Positions 32,754 to 41,827 of a DNA stretch of 50,634 bases are shown in pieces. Source of the DNA: JBBSTY01 sp038235385 (lineage in GTDB: Bacteria > Actinomycetota > Acidimicrobiia > Acidimicrobiales > Acidimicrobilacustridaceae); the NCBI GenBank assembly GCA_038235385.1, contig JBBSTY010000008.1, positions 1 through 50,634 of the forward strand, read 5' to 3'. Made by a program: the position numbers and the translations under genes. Position 1 is the stretch's first letter; every line of letters begins with the position of its first letter. The notes under the pieces are model-generated. The model made no database searches. It was not told the DNA's origin and worked only from the letters and a program-made list of their open reading frames with translations.

Positions 32754-34034
32754 TCAGGTCTCGATGGTGACCGACGGCTCCGGTCCCCGACGAGCGGTCG
32801 GCGCCGGCGGCGACGGTTGCGGTGGTTCGTCGGTCGCGGCGACCTGGGCGGCCGGAATCCACACGGCGAACGCGGATCCCACCCCGAGCTCGGACACGAC
32901 CTTGACCTCACCTGCATGGGCCTCGGCGATCTGGCGAACGATCGTCAGGCCGAGGCCGCTGCGACCACCCGAACGACCAGCACCCCGCTCACCGCGCCAG
33001 AACCGTTGGAACACGCGCTCCTGGTCCTCGGGAGCGATGCCGGGTCCGTCATCCTCGACGCTCATCCACACCCACGGATCGTGGCGCCCTCCCCGGACGC
33101 GGACCGTCGTCCCCGAGGGCGACAGCCGGACGGCGTTGGCGATCAGGTTGGCCAGCGCCTGGCGCAGCGCGTCGCGGTCGCCGTCGACCCACAACCCGGG
33201 TTGGGCGGTCCCCTCCAGGGAAACGCCGGCCGTCTCCGCCGGGACACGGAACTCCCCCACCAGGTCGTGGACCAGCGACGCGAGGTCGACCGTCTCACGC
33301 ATCATCGACAGCGATCCCTTGCGCGCGTAGACGAGCAGGTCGTCGACGAGTCGGTTCATGCGCTGCGACGATCGGGCGACGACCTCGAGCGTGTGGCGCA
33401 GGTCCTCGGGGGTTGCGTCCGGATCGCCGAGCGTGACATCGAGGTTGGTCTGGATCACCGCGAGCGGGTTGCGCAACTCGTGCGATGCCTCGTGGATGAA
33501 CCCGCGTTGGCTCTCGAAGGCGTCGTCGATCCGCTCGAGCATGGCGTCGAACGTGTCGGCGAGGTCACGGAGCTCGTCCTGGGGGCCGCCCAGGTCGATG
33601 CGGCGCGACAGGTCGGTGGCCTGGATCTCCTTGGCGACCTGCGTGATGCGTCCGATGGGCCGCAGCACCCGGCCGGCCGTGAACCACCCGACGACGAAGC
33701 TGATGACGAAGAGCGCGAGCAGCGCCAGGAGCGAGTTCTTGCGCAGCAGCTCCAACGCGTTCGCGTTGGCGAACCCGACGACGTCGACGAGCGTCTTCTC
33801 CTCCACCACGACGCGCCCCGGCAACGGGGTGACCTCGAGGTAGTTCCGGTAGATCTCGTCATCGGCGAGCGAGCGAGCCAGGGCCACGTAGATGACGAGG
33901 ACCAGCGCGGAGGTGACGATGAACAAGATGGTGGAGTAGAGGACCGCCAACCGCACCCGTATGGATCCCATCCAGTTGGGCATCCGCTCCGCCGCGCGCG
34001 CCGAGCGAACCGGGACATCGGGTCGCTCAGCCAC
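32754..34034 (-). CDS. HAMP-domain sensor histidine kinase (MprB-like)
   Basis: The 426-residue protein has two transmembrane helices (about 28-52 and 100-119) around a short ~48-residue extracytoplasmic loop, a HAMP domain (~120-173) and the dimerisation/phosphoacceptor box FIHEASHELRNPLAVIQT with His185. The ATPase domain has N box NLIANAVRLSP, G1 VEDDGPGIAPED, F box VFQRFWRG and G2 GGRSGLGLTIV. A Pro-rich tail ends it. The small loop suggests sensing of membrane or envelope state, not a bulky ligand. The GTG lies 8 bases inside the end of the response regulator gene, so expression is coupled. The protease follows downstream. Confidence 0.92.
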   Translation of the reverse strand: MAERPDVPVRSARAAERMPNWMGSIRVRLAVLYSTILFIVTSALVLVIYVALARSLADDEIYRNYLEVTPLPGRVVVEEKTLVDVVGFANANALELLRKNSLLALLALFVISFVVGWFTAGRVLRPIGRITQVAKEIQATDLSRRIDLGGPQDELRDLADTFDAMLERIDDAFESQRGFIHEASHELRNPLAVIQTNLDVTLGDPDATPEDLRHTLEVVARSSQRMNRLVDDLLVYARKGSLSMMRETVDLASLVHDLVGEFRVPAETAGVSLEGTAQPGLWVDGDRDALRQALANLIANAVRLSPSGTTVRVRGGRHDPWVWMSVEDDGPGIAPEDQERVFQRFWRGERGAGRSGGRSGLGLTIVRQIAEAHAGEVKVVSELGVGSAFAVWIPAAQVAATDEPPQPSPPAPTARRGPEPSVTIET

Positions 34035-34758
34035 GGCGGCGGCTCGCGTCGTCGTCGGGGGGAACGGCGTCGACCGGCGCGCCGTCGATCAGCCGGTAGC
34101 CCTTGCCGATCACCGTCTCGATCAGCTGCTGCTCGTCCCCGGCGGCGAGCTTGCGCCGGAGCGTCCCGACCGTGACCCGGACCGTGTTCGTGAACGGGTC
34201 GGCGTGCTCGTCCCACACATGCTCGAGCAGCGTCTCCTGGGACAGGACCTGACCGCGGTTCACCATGAAGTAGCGCAGCAGCGCGAACTCCTTCGCCGTG
34301 AGGTCGAGGGTCCGGTCAGCGCGCGTGGCGACATGTCGGGCGGTGTCGAGTCGCAGGTCGGCGACCTCCAGGACCGCGGTCGACCGGCCTGCGTCGCGGC
34401 GCAGCAGGGTGCGCACCCGGGCGGCGAGCTCCTGGAACGCGAACGGCTTGACCAGGTAGTCGTCGGCGCCGTCGTCGAGACCGGAGACCCGGTCCTCGAG
34501 GCTGTCGCGGGCGGTGAGCATCAGCACGCGCGGCTGGGGGCCGACCCGCTCGAGGGCGCGGATGCGACGACAGACCTCGCGTCCGTCGACCGTGGGCATG
34601 GTGATGTCGAGGCACACGAGGTCGTACTCGTTGACCGCGACCTTGTCGAGTGCCTCCTCGCCGTCGTACGCGACGTCGACGGCGTAGCCCTCTCGGCGCA
34701 ACCCCCGAGCGATGGCGTCGACGAGATCCACCTCATCGTCGACGACCAGGACGCGCAT
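34027..34758 (-). CDS. OmpR/PhoB-family response regulator (MprA-like)
   Basis: The 243-residue protein has a receiver domain with the acidic pocket (VVDDEVDLVD), phospho-acceptor Asp51 (LVCLDITMP), Thr in LMLTARDS and Lys in DYLVKPFAF. The C-terminal winged-helix DNA-binding domain reads LTAKEFALLRYFMVNRGQVL, SQETLLEHVWDE, VRVTVGTLRRKL and IETVIGKGYRL. It pairs with the kinase, whose start overlaps its end. The ATG lies exactly six bases after a TACGGT box, suggesting a leaderless mRNA. It diverges from the MoxR operon across a 180-base spacer, so it may control both sides (inference). Confidence 0.94.
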   Translation of the reverse strand: MRVLVVDDEVDLVDAIARGLRREGYAVDVAYDGEEALDKVAVNEYDLVCLDITMPTVDGREVCRRIRALERVGPQPRVLMLTARDSLEDRVSGLDDGADDYLVKPFAFQELAARVRTLLRRDAGRSTAVLEVADLRLDTARHVATRADRTLDLTAKEFALLRYFMVNRGQVLSQETLLEHVWDEHADPFTNTVRVTVGTLRRKLAAGDEQQLIETVIGKGYRLIDGAPVDAVPPDDDASRRRG

Positions 34759-34764
34759 GGCTCG

Positions 34765-34770
34765 ACCGTA
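34765..34770 (-). promoter_or_regulatory. -10 box (TACGGT) for a leaderless response-regulator transcript
   Basis: TACGGT on the minus strand is followed by six bases and then the ATG at 34758; no Shine-Dalgarno is present. Confidence 0.55.
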
Positions 34771-34842
34771 TCGCCGTCAGGCGGCCGCGTCCGTCCATCA
34801 GCGCACCGGACCCCGACGCCACGGGCCGGTCGTGGGAGCCTT

Positions 34843-34848
34843 TACCCT
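34843..34848 (+). promoter_or_regulatory. Candidate -10 box (TACCCT) for the MoxR-DUF58-VWA operon
   Basis: TACCCT (in TTTACCCTGG) lies about 90 bases before the MoxR ATG in the divergent spacer. No clear -35 was seen. Unlike several plus-strand genes here, this operon starts with a proper Shine-Dalgarno. Confidence 0.35.
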
Positions 34849-34938
34849 GGCTTTCCGTCGGTGGTGGTCGACTCGCCCCATCGCCCGCGCCGGCGGACCG
34901 GGCATCGCGCCGGGCCGCCTCGACCAGGAGAAGACCTG

Positions 34939-36150
34939 ATGACGACCCCGATCGGCCCCGAGCACCTCGAGCACGGCGCGCCGACTCCGCCGCCGGCCCG
35001 ACCCGAACCCGTCCGACGGCCGATGAGCGAGTGGGTCGCACCCACCGAGCAGGTCGCCGCGGCACCCCCTCCCGCTGCCGCCGCTCCTCCCCCGCCGCCG
35101 CCTCCGGCCGCCGAGCCGGCCGTCGATGCGCTCCTCCAGAGCCAGGCGCTCGAGCAGGCCCTGTTCGAGATCAAGAAGGTCATCGTCGGCCAGGACCGCG
35201 CCATCGAGCGGCTCCTGGTCTCGTTGCTCGCTCGCGGTCACGTGCTCCTCGAGGGCGTCCCCGGTCTGGCCAAGACCCTCGCCATCGAGACCCTCGCCAC
35301 CGTGGTCGGCGGCAGCTACGCCCGCCTCCAGTTCACGCCCGACATGCTCCCGGCCGACATCGTCGGCACCCGCATCTACCGGGGGTCGTCGGAGACCTTC
35401 GACACCGAGCTCGGCCCCATCTTCGTCAACTTCCTCCTCACCGACGAGATCAACCGTGCACCGGCCAAGGTGCAGTCCGCCCTCCTCGAGGTGATGGCCG
35501 AACGGCACGTGTCGATCGGTGGCGAGACCTTCGACGTGCCGAACCCGTTCCTGGTGCTCGCCACCCAGAACCCCATCGAGTCCGAAGGGGTCTACCCGCT
35601 CCCCGAGGCCCAGCGCGACCGCTTCATGATGAAGGTCGTCATCGGCTACCCCAGCCCCACCGAGGAGCTCGAGATCGTCCACCGCATGGGCGTGAACCCA
35701 CCCCGCGCCTCGGAGGTGCTGAGCCTGGAGGACCTGGTGCGGGCCCAGCAGGCCACCGATCGGGTGTACGTCGACCACGGCGTCGTGGACTACGCGGTCA
35801 GCCTCGTGCTCGCCACCCGGAACCCCGGCGCCTACAACCTGCCCGAGCTCACCGAGCTCATCAGCTACGGCGGGAGCCCACGCGCCAGCCTCGCGCTCGT
35901 GGCGGGGGCCCGGGCCCTGGCGCTGCTCCGAGGCCGCTCCTACGCGCTCCCCCAGGACGTGTTCGACATCGCCCCCGATGTGCTGCGTCACCGCATCGTG
36001 CTGTCGTACGAGGCGTTGGCGCAGGGCCTGTCCACCGAGCAGATCCTCGCCCGGCTCCTCGCGACCGTTCCCGCACCGAGGATCGCCCCGACCCAGCCCG
36101 GCGCGCAGCCCGTCGCGACGGCGTCCGGTTGGGTCCGGCCGACCGCATGA
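34939..36150 (+). CDS. MoxR-family AAA+ ATPase
   Basis: MoxR ATPases act as chaperones that insert cofactors or activate partner complexes, usually with DUF58 and VWA proteins. The 403-residue protein has an N-terminal Ala/Pro-rich region (residues ~1-60, including a run of prolines), then ALFEIKKVIVGQDRAIERLL, Walker A GVPGLAKT (106-113), LQFTPDMLPADIVGTRIY, Walker B NFLLTDEINRAPAKVQSALL and sensor 1 LATQNPIESEGVYPLPEAQR. The ATG at 34939 has CCAGGAG upstream; the frame extends far upstream on spurious codons. It overlaps the DUF58 gene by ATGA. Confidence 0.95.
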   Translation: MTTPIGPEHLEHGAPTPPPARPEPVRRPMSEWVAPTEQVAAAPPPAAAAPPPPPPPAAEPAVDALLQSQALEQALFEIKKVIVGQDRAIERLLVSLLARGHVLLEGVPGLAKTLAIETLATVVGGSYARLQFTPDMLPADIVGTRIYRGSSETFDTELGPIFVNFLLTDEINRAPAKVQSALLEVMAERHVSIGGETFDVPNPFLVLATQNPIESEGVYPLPEAQRDRFMMKVVIGYPSPTEELEIVHRMGVNPPRASEVLSLEDLVRAQQATDRVYVDHGVVDYAVSLVLATRNPGAYNLPELTELISYGGSPRASLALVAGARALALLRGRSYALPQDVFDIAPDVLRHRIVLSYEALAQGLSTEQILARLLATVPAPRIAPTQPGAQPVATASGWVRPTA

Positions 36151-37118
36151 GCCCTCCGGCCGAACGGGCCAACACCGCGTTGCGAGGCATCCTGAACCAT
36201 CCGCCGAGCCTGGCCACCGGACCAGCGGCCGACGTGCTGCGCCGGCTCGACCTCGCGATCACCCGGCGTCTCGACGGCATGTTGCAGGGCGACTACCGCG
36301 GGCTGGTCCCCGGCCACGGATCCGAGCTCGGGGAGACCCGGCGCTACCACCCCGGCGACGACGTGCGGCGCATCGACTGGAACGTCACCGCCCGGATGCA
36401 GACCCCCCACGTGCGCGAGACCATCGCCGACCGTGAGCTCGAGACCTGGGTGCTCGCCGACCTCTCGGCCAGCCTCGGGTTCGGCACCGCCGACTGCGAG
36501 AAGCGCGACCTCGCCGTGGCCGTGGTCGCCGCCGTCGGGTACCTGACCGCCCGCACGGGCAACCGAGTCGGCGCCATCACCCTCAGCGGCCCCCAGGCCA
36601 CGATCATCCCGGCGCGTTCGGGCCGCATCAACCTGCAGGCGCTGCTGCACCAGGTCGTGAGGACGGCGAAGGCCGAACAACCGGGTGCCTCCGACCTGGC
36701 CGGGAACCTCCAACGCCTCAACGCCACGATGCGCCGTCGCGGACTCGCCGTGGTCGTCTCGGACTTCCTCGCCCCTGACGGGTGGGAGCGTCCGCTGCGG
36801 GTCCTCGGCGCGCTGCACGAGACCTTGGCCGTCGAGATCGTCGACCCGCGTGAGCTCGAGCTCCCCGACGTGGGGATCATCGACGTGTTCGACCCAGAGA
36901 CGGGCGACACACGAGAGGTCAACACGGCGAAGCGCGCCGTGCGCGACGCCTACCACCGACACGCGGCCGAGCAACGAGACGGGATCGCCCGCAAGATCCG
37001 GACCGCCGGCGCCGACCACCTGGTCCTGCGCACCGATTCGGACTGGTTGCTCGACCTGGTCCGCTTCGTCGCGCTCCGTCGTGAGCGGGTCGAGTCGATG
37101 GCGAGGATCCGAACATGA
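36147..37118 (+). CDS. DUF58 domain protein of the MoxR operon
   Basis: The 323-residue soluble protein carries the DUF58 signature (VPGHGSELGETRRYHPGDDV, RRIDWNVTARMQTPHVRE) at residues ~54-90. A VWA-like C-terminal half follows (ETWVLADLSASLGFGTADCE, VAAVGYLTARTGNRVGAI, LAVVVSDFLAP). DUF58 proteins are standard partners of MoxR ATPases. It starts by ATGA overlap with MoxR, and its TGA overlaps the ATG of a 30-codon ORF leading to the VWA gene. Confidence 0.92.
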   Translation: MSPPAERANTALRGILNHPPSLATGPAADVLRRLDLAITRRLDGMLQGDYRGLVPGHGSELGETRRYHPGDDVRRIDWNVTARMQTPHVRETIADRELETWVLADLSASLGFGTADCEKRDLAVAVVAAVGYLTARTGNRVGAITLSGPQATIIPARSGRINLQALLHQVVRTAKAEQPGASDLAGNLQRLNATMRRRGLAVVVSDFLAPDGWERPLRVLGALHETLAVEIVDPRELELPDVGIIDVFDPETGDTREVNTAKRAVRDAYHRHAAEQRDGIARKIRTAGADHLVLRTDSDWLLDLVRFVALRRERVESMARIRT

Positions 37119-37207
37119 CCGTCGATCCGAAGCCGTCCGAGTCGGCGTCTCGCGGCGCACCCGGCACCCACCCCCAGACTCCGCACGAGAGGCCCGTCCC
37201 GCGATGA
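37115..37207 (+). CDS. Possible 30-residue linking ORF between the DUF58 and VWA genes
   Basis: ATG at 37115 overlaps the DUF58 stop (ATGA), and the TGA at 37205-37207 overlaps the VWA ATG at 37204 (again ATGA). The product begins MTVDPKPSESASRG and is Pro/Ser/Arg-rich with no hydrophobic segment. Either it is a real micro-protein, or its translation carries ribosomes from the DUF58 gene to the VWA gene. A GAGAGG sequence 10 bases before the VWA ATG offers an independent start, so the link may be accidental. Confidence 0.35.
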   Translation: MTVDPKPSESASRGAPGTHPQTPHERPVPR

Positions 37208-38160
37208 ACTTCCTGTCCCCCTACCGACTGCTGGTGCTGGTCGGCGTCGCCGCACTGGCCGGGATCTACCTCGTCGTGCAACGCCGCCGCAAGGTCTACG
37301 CGGTCAAGTTCACCAACATCGACCTGTTGGACCGCGTGGCCCCCCGCAAGCCCGGGTGGCGCCGCCACCTCCCTGCCGCCCTCTTCCTCGTGGCGCTCGC
37401 CACGCTGACGGTGGGCTTCGCCCAACCGACCAGGGAGACGCAGGTCCCGCGTGAGCGGGCGACGATCATCCTCGCCATCGACACCTCGCTGTCGATGATG
37501 GCCGATGACGTCGCCCCGACCCGGATCGATGCGGCCAAGTCGGCCGCGGCGTCGTTCCTCGACGTCCTCCCGCCGAAGATCAACGTCGGTCTCGTGCTGT
37601 TCAACGGCAACGCCGCCGTTCGAGTCGCCCCCACGACCGACCGCGATGCGGTCCGACGTGGCATCGAGAGCGCCGAGCTCGGCGAGCGGACCGCGATCGG
37701 CGAGGCGATCTTCACCTCGCTCGAAGCGATCTCCTCGGTTCCCGCCGACGACGAGAACACGGCACCGCCGGCCCGCATCGTGTTGATGTCGGATGGCTCG
37801 AACACCTACGGCCGTCCGAACGAGGAGGCCACGCAGGCCGCCATCGACGCGGCCGTGCCGGTGTCGACCATCGGCTTCGGTACCGATGAGGGAACGATCG
37901 CCGACCCCTCGGCCCCCTGGGTGACCGTCCCGGTTCCGGTCGACCGCGATTCGCTCGAGACGATCGCCACCGAGACCGACGGCACCTACTTCTCCGCGTT
38001 CACCGAAGGCCAGCTCCGCGACGTCTACCAGGACATCGGCTCCTCGATCGGCTACACGACCGAGGAGGTCGACGCCAGCGCCTGGTTCATCGGCGGCGCG
38101 TTGATCCTGCTCCTCGCCACCAGCGCCTTCTCCATGGCCTGGTTCAGCCGCCTCCCCTGA
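37204..38160 (+). CDS. Membrane-anchored von Willebrand factor A (VWA) domain protein
   Basis: The 318-residue protein resembles BatA-type VWA proteins. Two transmembrane helices lie at ~8-25 and ~57-74, and one at the C-terminus (WFIGGALILLLATSAFSMAW). Between them, exposed on one side, is a VWA domain with the MIDAS motif DTSLS (Asp93, Ser95, Ser97), the Thr region (LGERTAIGEAIF) and the Asp region (RIVLMSDGSNTYG). It is the likely substrate or partner of MoxR and DUF58. The ATG is part of an ATGA overlap with the short linking ORF. The gene converges with smc, only 17 bases apart. Confidence 0.93.
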   Translation: MNFLSPYRLLVLVGVAALAGIYLVVQRRRKVYAVKFTNIDLLDRVAPRKPGWRRHLPAALFLVALATLTVGFAQPTRETQVPRERATIILAIDTSLSMMADDVAPTRIDAAKSAAASFLDVLPPKINVGLVLFNGNAAVRVAPTTDRDAVRRGIESAELGERTAIGEAIFTSLEAISSVPADDENTAPPARIVLMSDGSNTYGRPNEEATQAAIDAAVPVSTIGFGTDEGTIADPSAPWVTVPVPVDRDSLETIATETDGTYFSAFTEGQLRDVYQDIGSSIGYTTEEVDASAWFIGGALILLLATSAFSMAWFSRLP

Positions 38161-38177
38161 CCGGGCGCACCTGGCGA

Positions 38178-41100
38178 TCAGTTGCCGGCGCCGACCTTCT
38201 CGGAGACGACCCGACTCGATCCGCCGGGTTGCATGGTGACGCCGTAGAGGCAGTCGGCTGCCTCCATGGTGCGCTTCTGGTGGCTGACGATGATGAGCTG
38301 GGCGTCGGAGCGGAACTCGTTGACCAGCTCGAGGAAGCGGTGGAGGTTGACATCGTCGAGCGCCGCCTCGACCTCGTCCATCACGTAGAACGGCGAGGGC
38401 CGTGAACGGAAGACGGCGAAGAGGTAGGCAAGCGCCGTCAGCGAACGCTCGCCACCGGAGAGCAACGAGAGCTTCTTGACGTTCTTGCCCGATGGCTTGG
38501 CCTCGACCTCGATGCCCGTCTCGAGCAGGTTGTCGGGCTCGGTGAGCTTCAGGCGGCCGGTGCCACCCGGGAAGAGCGTGGCGAACAGGTCGGTGAAGTT
38601 CTGCGACACGTCGGCGAACGCCGACGCGAAGACGTTCACGATCTCCTCGTCGATCGCTCGGATGATCTTGTGCAGCTCGCGCCGTGACTCCTTGACGTCG
38701 GCCAGTTGCTGCTCGATGAAGTTGTGGCGCTCGGAGAGCTCCTCGAACTCCTGCAGCGCGAGCGGGTTGATCGGGCCCATGATCCGTAGATCGCGCTCGA
38801 GCTCGCGGACGCGCGCCTTGGGGTTGGTTCCCTCGGCGAGCGGCGGGCACTCGGCGGCGATGGCCACCGCCGGTTCCGTGTCGAGCTCGCGACGCAACGC
38901 CTCGACCGCGGTCTCGGTGCGCAGGCGCGTCTCGGCCTCCTCGATCTCGAGCCGCTGGTGGCGCTCGCGCTGCTCGGCGAGCCGGCGCTCACGATCCGCG
39001 CGTTGCTTGCGCAGGTCATCGAGATCCCGAGCGACGGCCCGAGCGGCCTCGGATTGCCGGCGCCGGCGCTCGCGCAGCTCCTCGAGGCGCATCGACGCGG
39101 TGTCGGTGGCGTCGGCAACCAGCGCGATCAGCCGATCGGTGACGACCTGACGCTGGTCGAGCTCGAGCCGACGGTGCTCGGCCTCGGTTCGCTCCGCTGC
39201 CATGCGCACGAGTCGGGTCTCGATCTCACCCAGCCGGCGCTCCAGGAACTGCCGGCGCTCGGCGACCTTGCTGGTGCGCACCTCGACGTCGGTGCGCAAC
39301 GCGCCGACCTGCGCGGCCTGTTCCTCGAGCCGGCTCCGGGCATCACCCATGGAACGGCCGCGTTCCGCGTTCGCTCGCTCCTCGTCCTCGAGCGCAGGTA
39401 GGACGAGCTCGAGCTCCTCGATGCGGCCGCGCTCACGGGTGAGGCGCTCGGTGAGCTCGTCGACGTGGTTCTGAAGGGCCTCGGCTTCGGTGGCCGCATC
39501 GCGCTTCTCGGTCTCGACCCGCTGCAGGGCGTCGGCGGCGGCCGCCAGGCGGCCGTCGTTGCCATCGAGCTCACGGGCCAGCTCCGCTTCGGCGGCGCGG
39601 GCCTGCACGAGTGCCGTGCGGGCGCCCTCGACCCGTTCGGCGGCACGTCGGCGTGCGTCGGCGGTGTCATCGGCGCGTCGACGGGCCTCGTCGAGGGCTG
39701 CGCCGGTCGCTCCTGCACCGGCGACACCGACCCGCCAGCCCGTGGATCCGAACCGGTCACCGCCCGAGGTCACGATCACCGCGTCGGGGTGGGCGATGGC
39801 GGCGTCGATGCCGTCGACCCAGTCACCGTCGATCACCACGGCGTGGCCGATCAGCGCGTCGAGGAGCCGCTCGACCTCGGGTCGGGCGGCTCGCACGTGG
39901 CGCCGGACGGATTCGCCGACGGGCGGAGCCGAACGGGGCGAGCGCGCCGCCTGCAGTGCGATGACCGCACCCGAGATCGACTCCGCGTGCAACGCTCGGA
40001 GCGCCTCGCGCGACGGGTCCAGGCCGTCGATGACCACGGCGGCGAGCGCCTCGCCCGCAGCGGCCTCGAACGCCGACTCCCACCCGGCGTCGACGTCGAC
40101 CAGATCGAGGACGGTGCCGAGGACGCCGTCGATGTCGGCCAGGCGCTCGGCCCCGGCCCTGGAGCGCGCCTCGTCGAGGGCGAGGGCCAGGGCCTCGGCC
40201 CGGGCCACCCACGAGTGGTGGTCCGACTCGGCCACCCGGTGCTGCTCCTCCTCGGCAGCGAGGTGGGCCTCGGCCTCGGCCCGGTGCTGCTCGGATCCGT
40301 CGAGCGCCTCGATCATCGGCAGCTCGGACTGCTCGGCGGCAGCCAGCTCGGCGCGCAGGCGCTCGGCCTGCTCGGTGAACGCCTCGCTCTTGGTGGTGAT
40401 TCCTGCCAGACGGGCCGTGACGCGGTTGGTCTCGTTCTCTCCGCGCTCGACGCTCCCCCGGAGGGCGGCCAGCTCGCCCCGGATCTCGGCCGCATGGCCG
40501 CTGGGGGCCACGACACCCTCGGCCCAGTGCTTCTCGAACACCTCGCGCTCGGCGACGAGCGCCGCTTCGGCCTCGACCAGGCTCTCCGCCTGCGGACCCA
40601 GCGCACCACCTTCGGCCTCGACCTCGGCGAGCTGGCGAGCGAGATCGCCCTTCTCTGCCTCGAGGGTGAAGATCACCCCCTGATCCACGAAGGCGTTGCG
40701 GTCACGATCGATGCCCCGGCGCCGCTCGGCCAGCAGGGACGCCAGCCCCCGAGAACGCTCGAACACCGACTCGAACAGCGCGAGGTCATCGCCCAGGTCG
40801 TCGCCCCCCATCGCCGACAGCCGCGCCTCGGTGGCGAGCACCGAGGTGTCCAGGTCGGCGAGTTGCGTCTTCAGCTCCCGTTCGAGCCGCTCGAGCTCGA
40901 TCTTCTGGGCCGCGCCCGCCTCGAAGGTGCGCCGGAGGGACTCGAGCTCGCGCCCGGCGACGTAGATGCGCAGGGCGGAGAGCTCGGCCACGACGGCACC
41001 GTGGCGACGCGCGGCATCGGCCTGGCGCTCGAGGGGCCGGAGCTGACGCCGGACCTCGCGGAGCAGGTCCTGCAGGCGGGTGAGGTTGGTCTCGGTGGAC

Positions 41101-41645
41101 GCCAACCGCCGCTCGGACTTCTCCTTGCGCTTGCGGTACTTCAGGACGCCGGCCGCCTCCTCGATGATGAGGCGCCGCTCCTCGGGCTTGGCGTTGAGCA
41201 CGGCGTCGATCTGGCCCTGACTGATGATCACGTGCTGCTGACGACCGACACCGGCATCGGAGAGGAGCTCCTGGATGTCGAGGAGCCGGCACGGCACGTT
41301 GTTGATCGAGTACTCGCTCTCGCCCGTGCGGAAGAGCGTGCGGGTGATGGTGACCTCGTTGAACTCGATCGGCACCATGCCGTCGCTGTTGTCGATCGTC
41401 AGCGACACCTCGGCGCGCCCGAGCGCGGAGCGCTTGTCGGTGCCGGCGAAGATGACGTCGTCCATCTTCTGGGAACGGACCGCGCTCGGAGCCTGGGCAC
41501 CGAGCACCCACCCCACGGCGTCGACGACGTTCGACTTGCCCGATCCGTTCGGTCCGACCACCACGGTGACGCCGGGTTCCAGTTCGAGCGCCGTGGTGTC
41601 GGCGAAGGACTTGAAACCCTTGAGGGTCAGGGTCTTGAGGTGCAC
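38178..41645 (-). CDS. smc: Chromosome segregation protein SMC
   Basis: SMC is the ATPase core of the bacterial condensin that compacts and organises the chromosome with ScpA/ScpB. The 1155-residue protein has Walker A (VVVGPNGSGKSNVVDAVG) near residue 30, a coiled coil, and a hinge (~480-630, IDGVLGTVLDLVDVDAGWES ... FGSTGWRVGVAGAGATGAAL). A second coiled coil, the signature LLSGGERSLTALAYLFA and Walker B FYVMDEVEAALDD follow. The GTG at 41645 was chosen because GGAG lies 7 bases upstream and VHLKTLTLKGFKSF is the family start; another GTG two codons earlier is possible. No mid-gene stop or frameshift is seen. It lies between the VWA gene (convergent) and the membrane phosphatase-like gene (divergent). 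Confidence 0.96.
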   Translation of the reverse strand: MHLKTLTLKGFKSFADTTALELEPGVTVVVGPNGSGKSNVVDAVGWVLGAQAPSAVRSQKMDDVIFAGTDKRSALGRAEVSLTIDNSDGMVPIEFNEVTITRTLFRTGESEYSINNVPCRLLDIQELLSDAGVGRQQHVIISQGQIDAVLNAKPEERRLIIEEAAGVLKYRKRKEKSERRLASTETNLTRLQDLLREVRRQLRPLERQADAARRHGAVVAELSALRIYVAGRELESLRRTFEAGAAQKIELERLERELKTQLADLDTSVLATEARLSAMGGDDLGDDLALFESVFERSRGLASLLAERRRGIDRDRNAFVDQGVIFTLEAEKGDLARQLAEVEAEGGALGPQAESLVEAEAALVAEREVFEKHWAEGVVAPSGHAAEIRGELAALRGSVERGENETNRVTARLAGITTKSEAFTEQAERLRAELAAAEQSELPMIEALDGSEQHRAEAEAHLAAEEEQHRVAESDHHSWVARAEALALALDEARSRAGAERLADIDGVLGTVLDLVDVDAGWESAFEAAAGEALAAVVIDGLDPSREALRALHAESISGAVIALQAARSPRSAPPVGESVRRHVRAARPEVERLLDALIGHAVVIDGDWVDGIDAAIAHPDAVIVTSGGDRFGSTGWRVGVAGAGATGAALDEARRRADDTADARRRAAERVEGARTALVQARAAEAELARELDGNDGRLAAAADALQRVETEKRDAATEAEALQNHVDELTERLTRERGRIEELELVLPALEDEERANAERGRSMGDARSRLEEQAAQVGALRTDVEVRTSKVAERRQFLERRLGEIETRLVRMAAERTEAEHRRLELDQRQVVTDRLIALVADATDTASMRLEELRERRRRQSEAARAVARDLDDLRKQRADRERRLAEQRERHQRLEIEEAETRLRTETAVEALRRELDTEPAVAIAAECPPLAEGTNPKARVRELERDLRIMGPINPLALQEFEELSERHNFIEQQLADVKESRRELHKIIRAIDEEIVNVFASAFADVSQNFTDLFATLFPGGTGRLKLTEPDNLLETGIEVEAKPSGKNVKKLSLLSGGERSLTALAYLFAVFRSRPSPFYVMDEVEAALDDVNLHRFLELVNEFRSDAQLIIVSHQKRTMEAADCLYGVTMQPGGSSRVVSEKVGAGN

Positions 41646-41738
41646 AGCCACTCCACGCGGTCGAATCCTGCTGCAACGGACCGTTCGGGCGGTCCGGTCC
41701 GGCGCGCCGGCCCGATCGTGCGGCCGCCCGCTCCGGCG

Positions 41739-41744
41739 ACTGTA
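41739..41744 (-). promoter_or_regulatory. Candidate -10 box (TACAGT) for smc
   Basis: TACAGT on the minus strand, about 95 bases before the smc GTG, in the 182-base divergent spacer. No clear -35. Confidence 0.35.
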
Positions 41745-41815
41745 CCGGTCCACCGGAGGCGGGCCCGTCATCGCGCCCGGCGCCCGACCGACGCGATCCG
41801 GCCCCCACGTGGCGC

Positions 41816-41821
41816 TACCGT
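41816..41821 (+). promoter_or_regulatory. -10 box (TACCGT) for a leaderless transcript of the first membrane phosphatase-like gene
   Basis: TACCGT is followed by six bases and then the GTG at 41828; no Shine-Dalgarno. Confidence 0.55.
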
Positions 41822-41827
41822 CTCCCG

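Noticed and set aside
41646..41827. smc start at upstream in-frame codons (frame open to 42044)
   Set aside because: Residues before VHLKTLTLKGFKSF have no SMC similarity and the GGAG before 41645 supports the shorter form.
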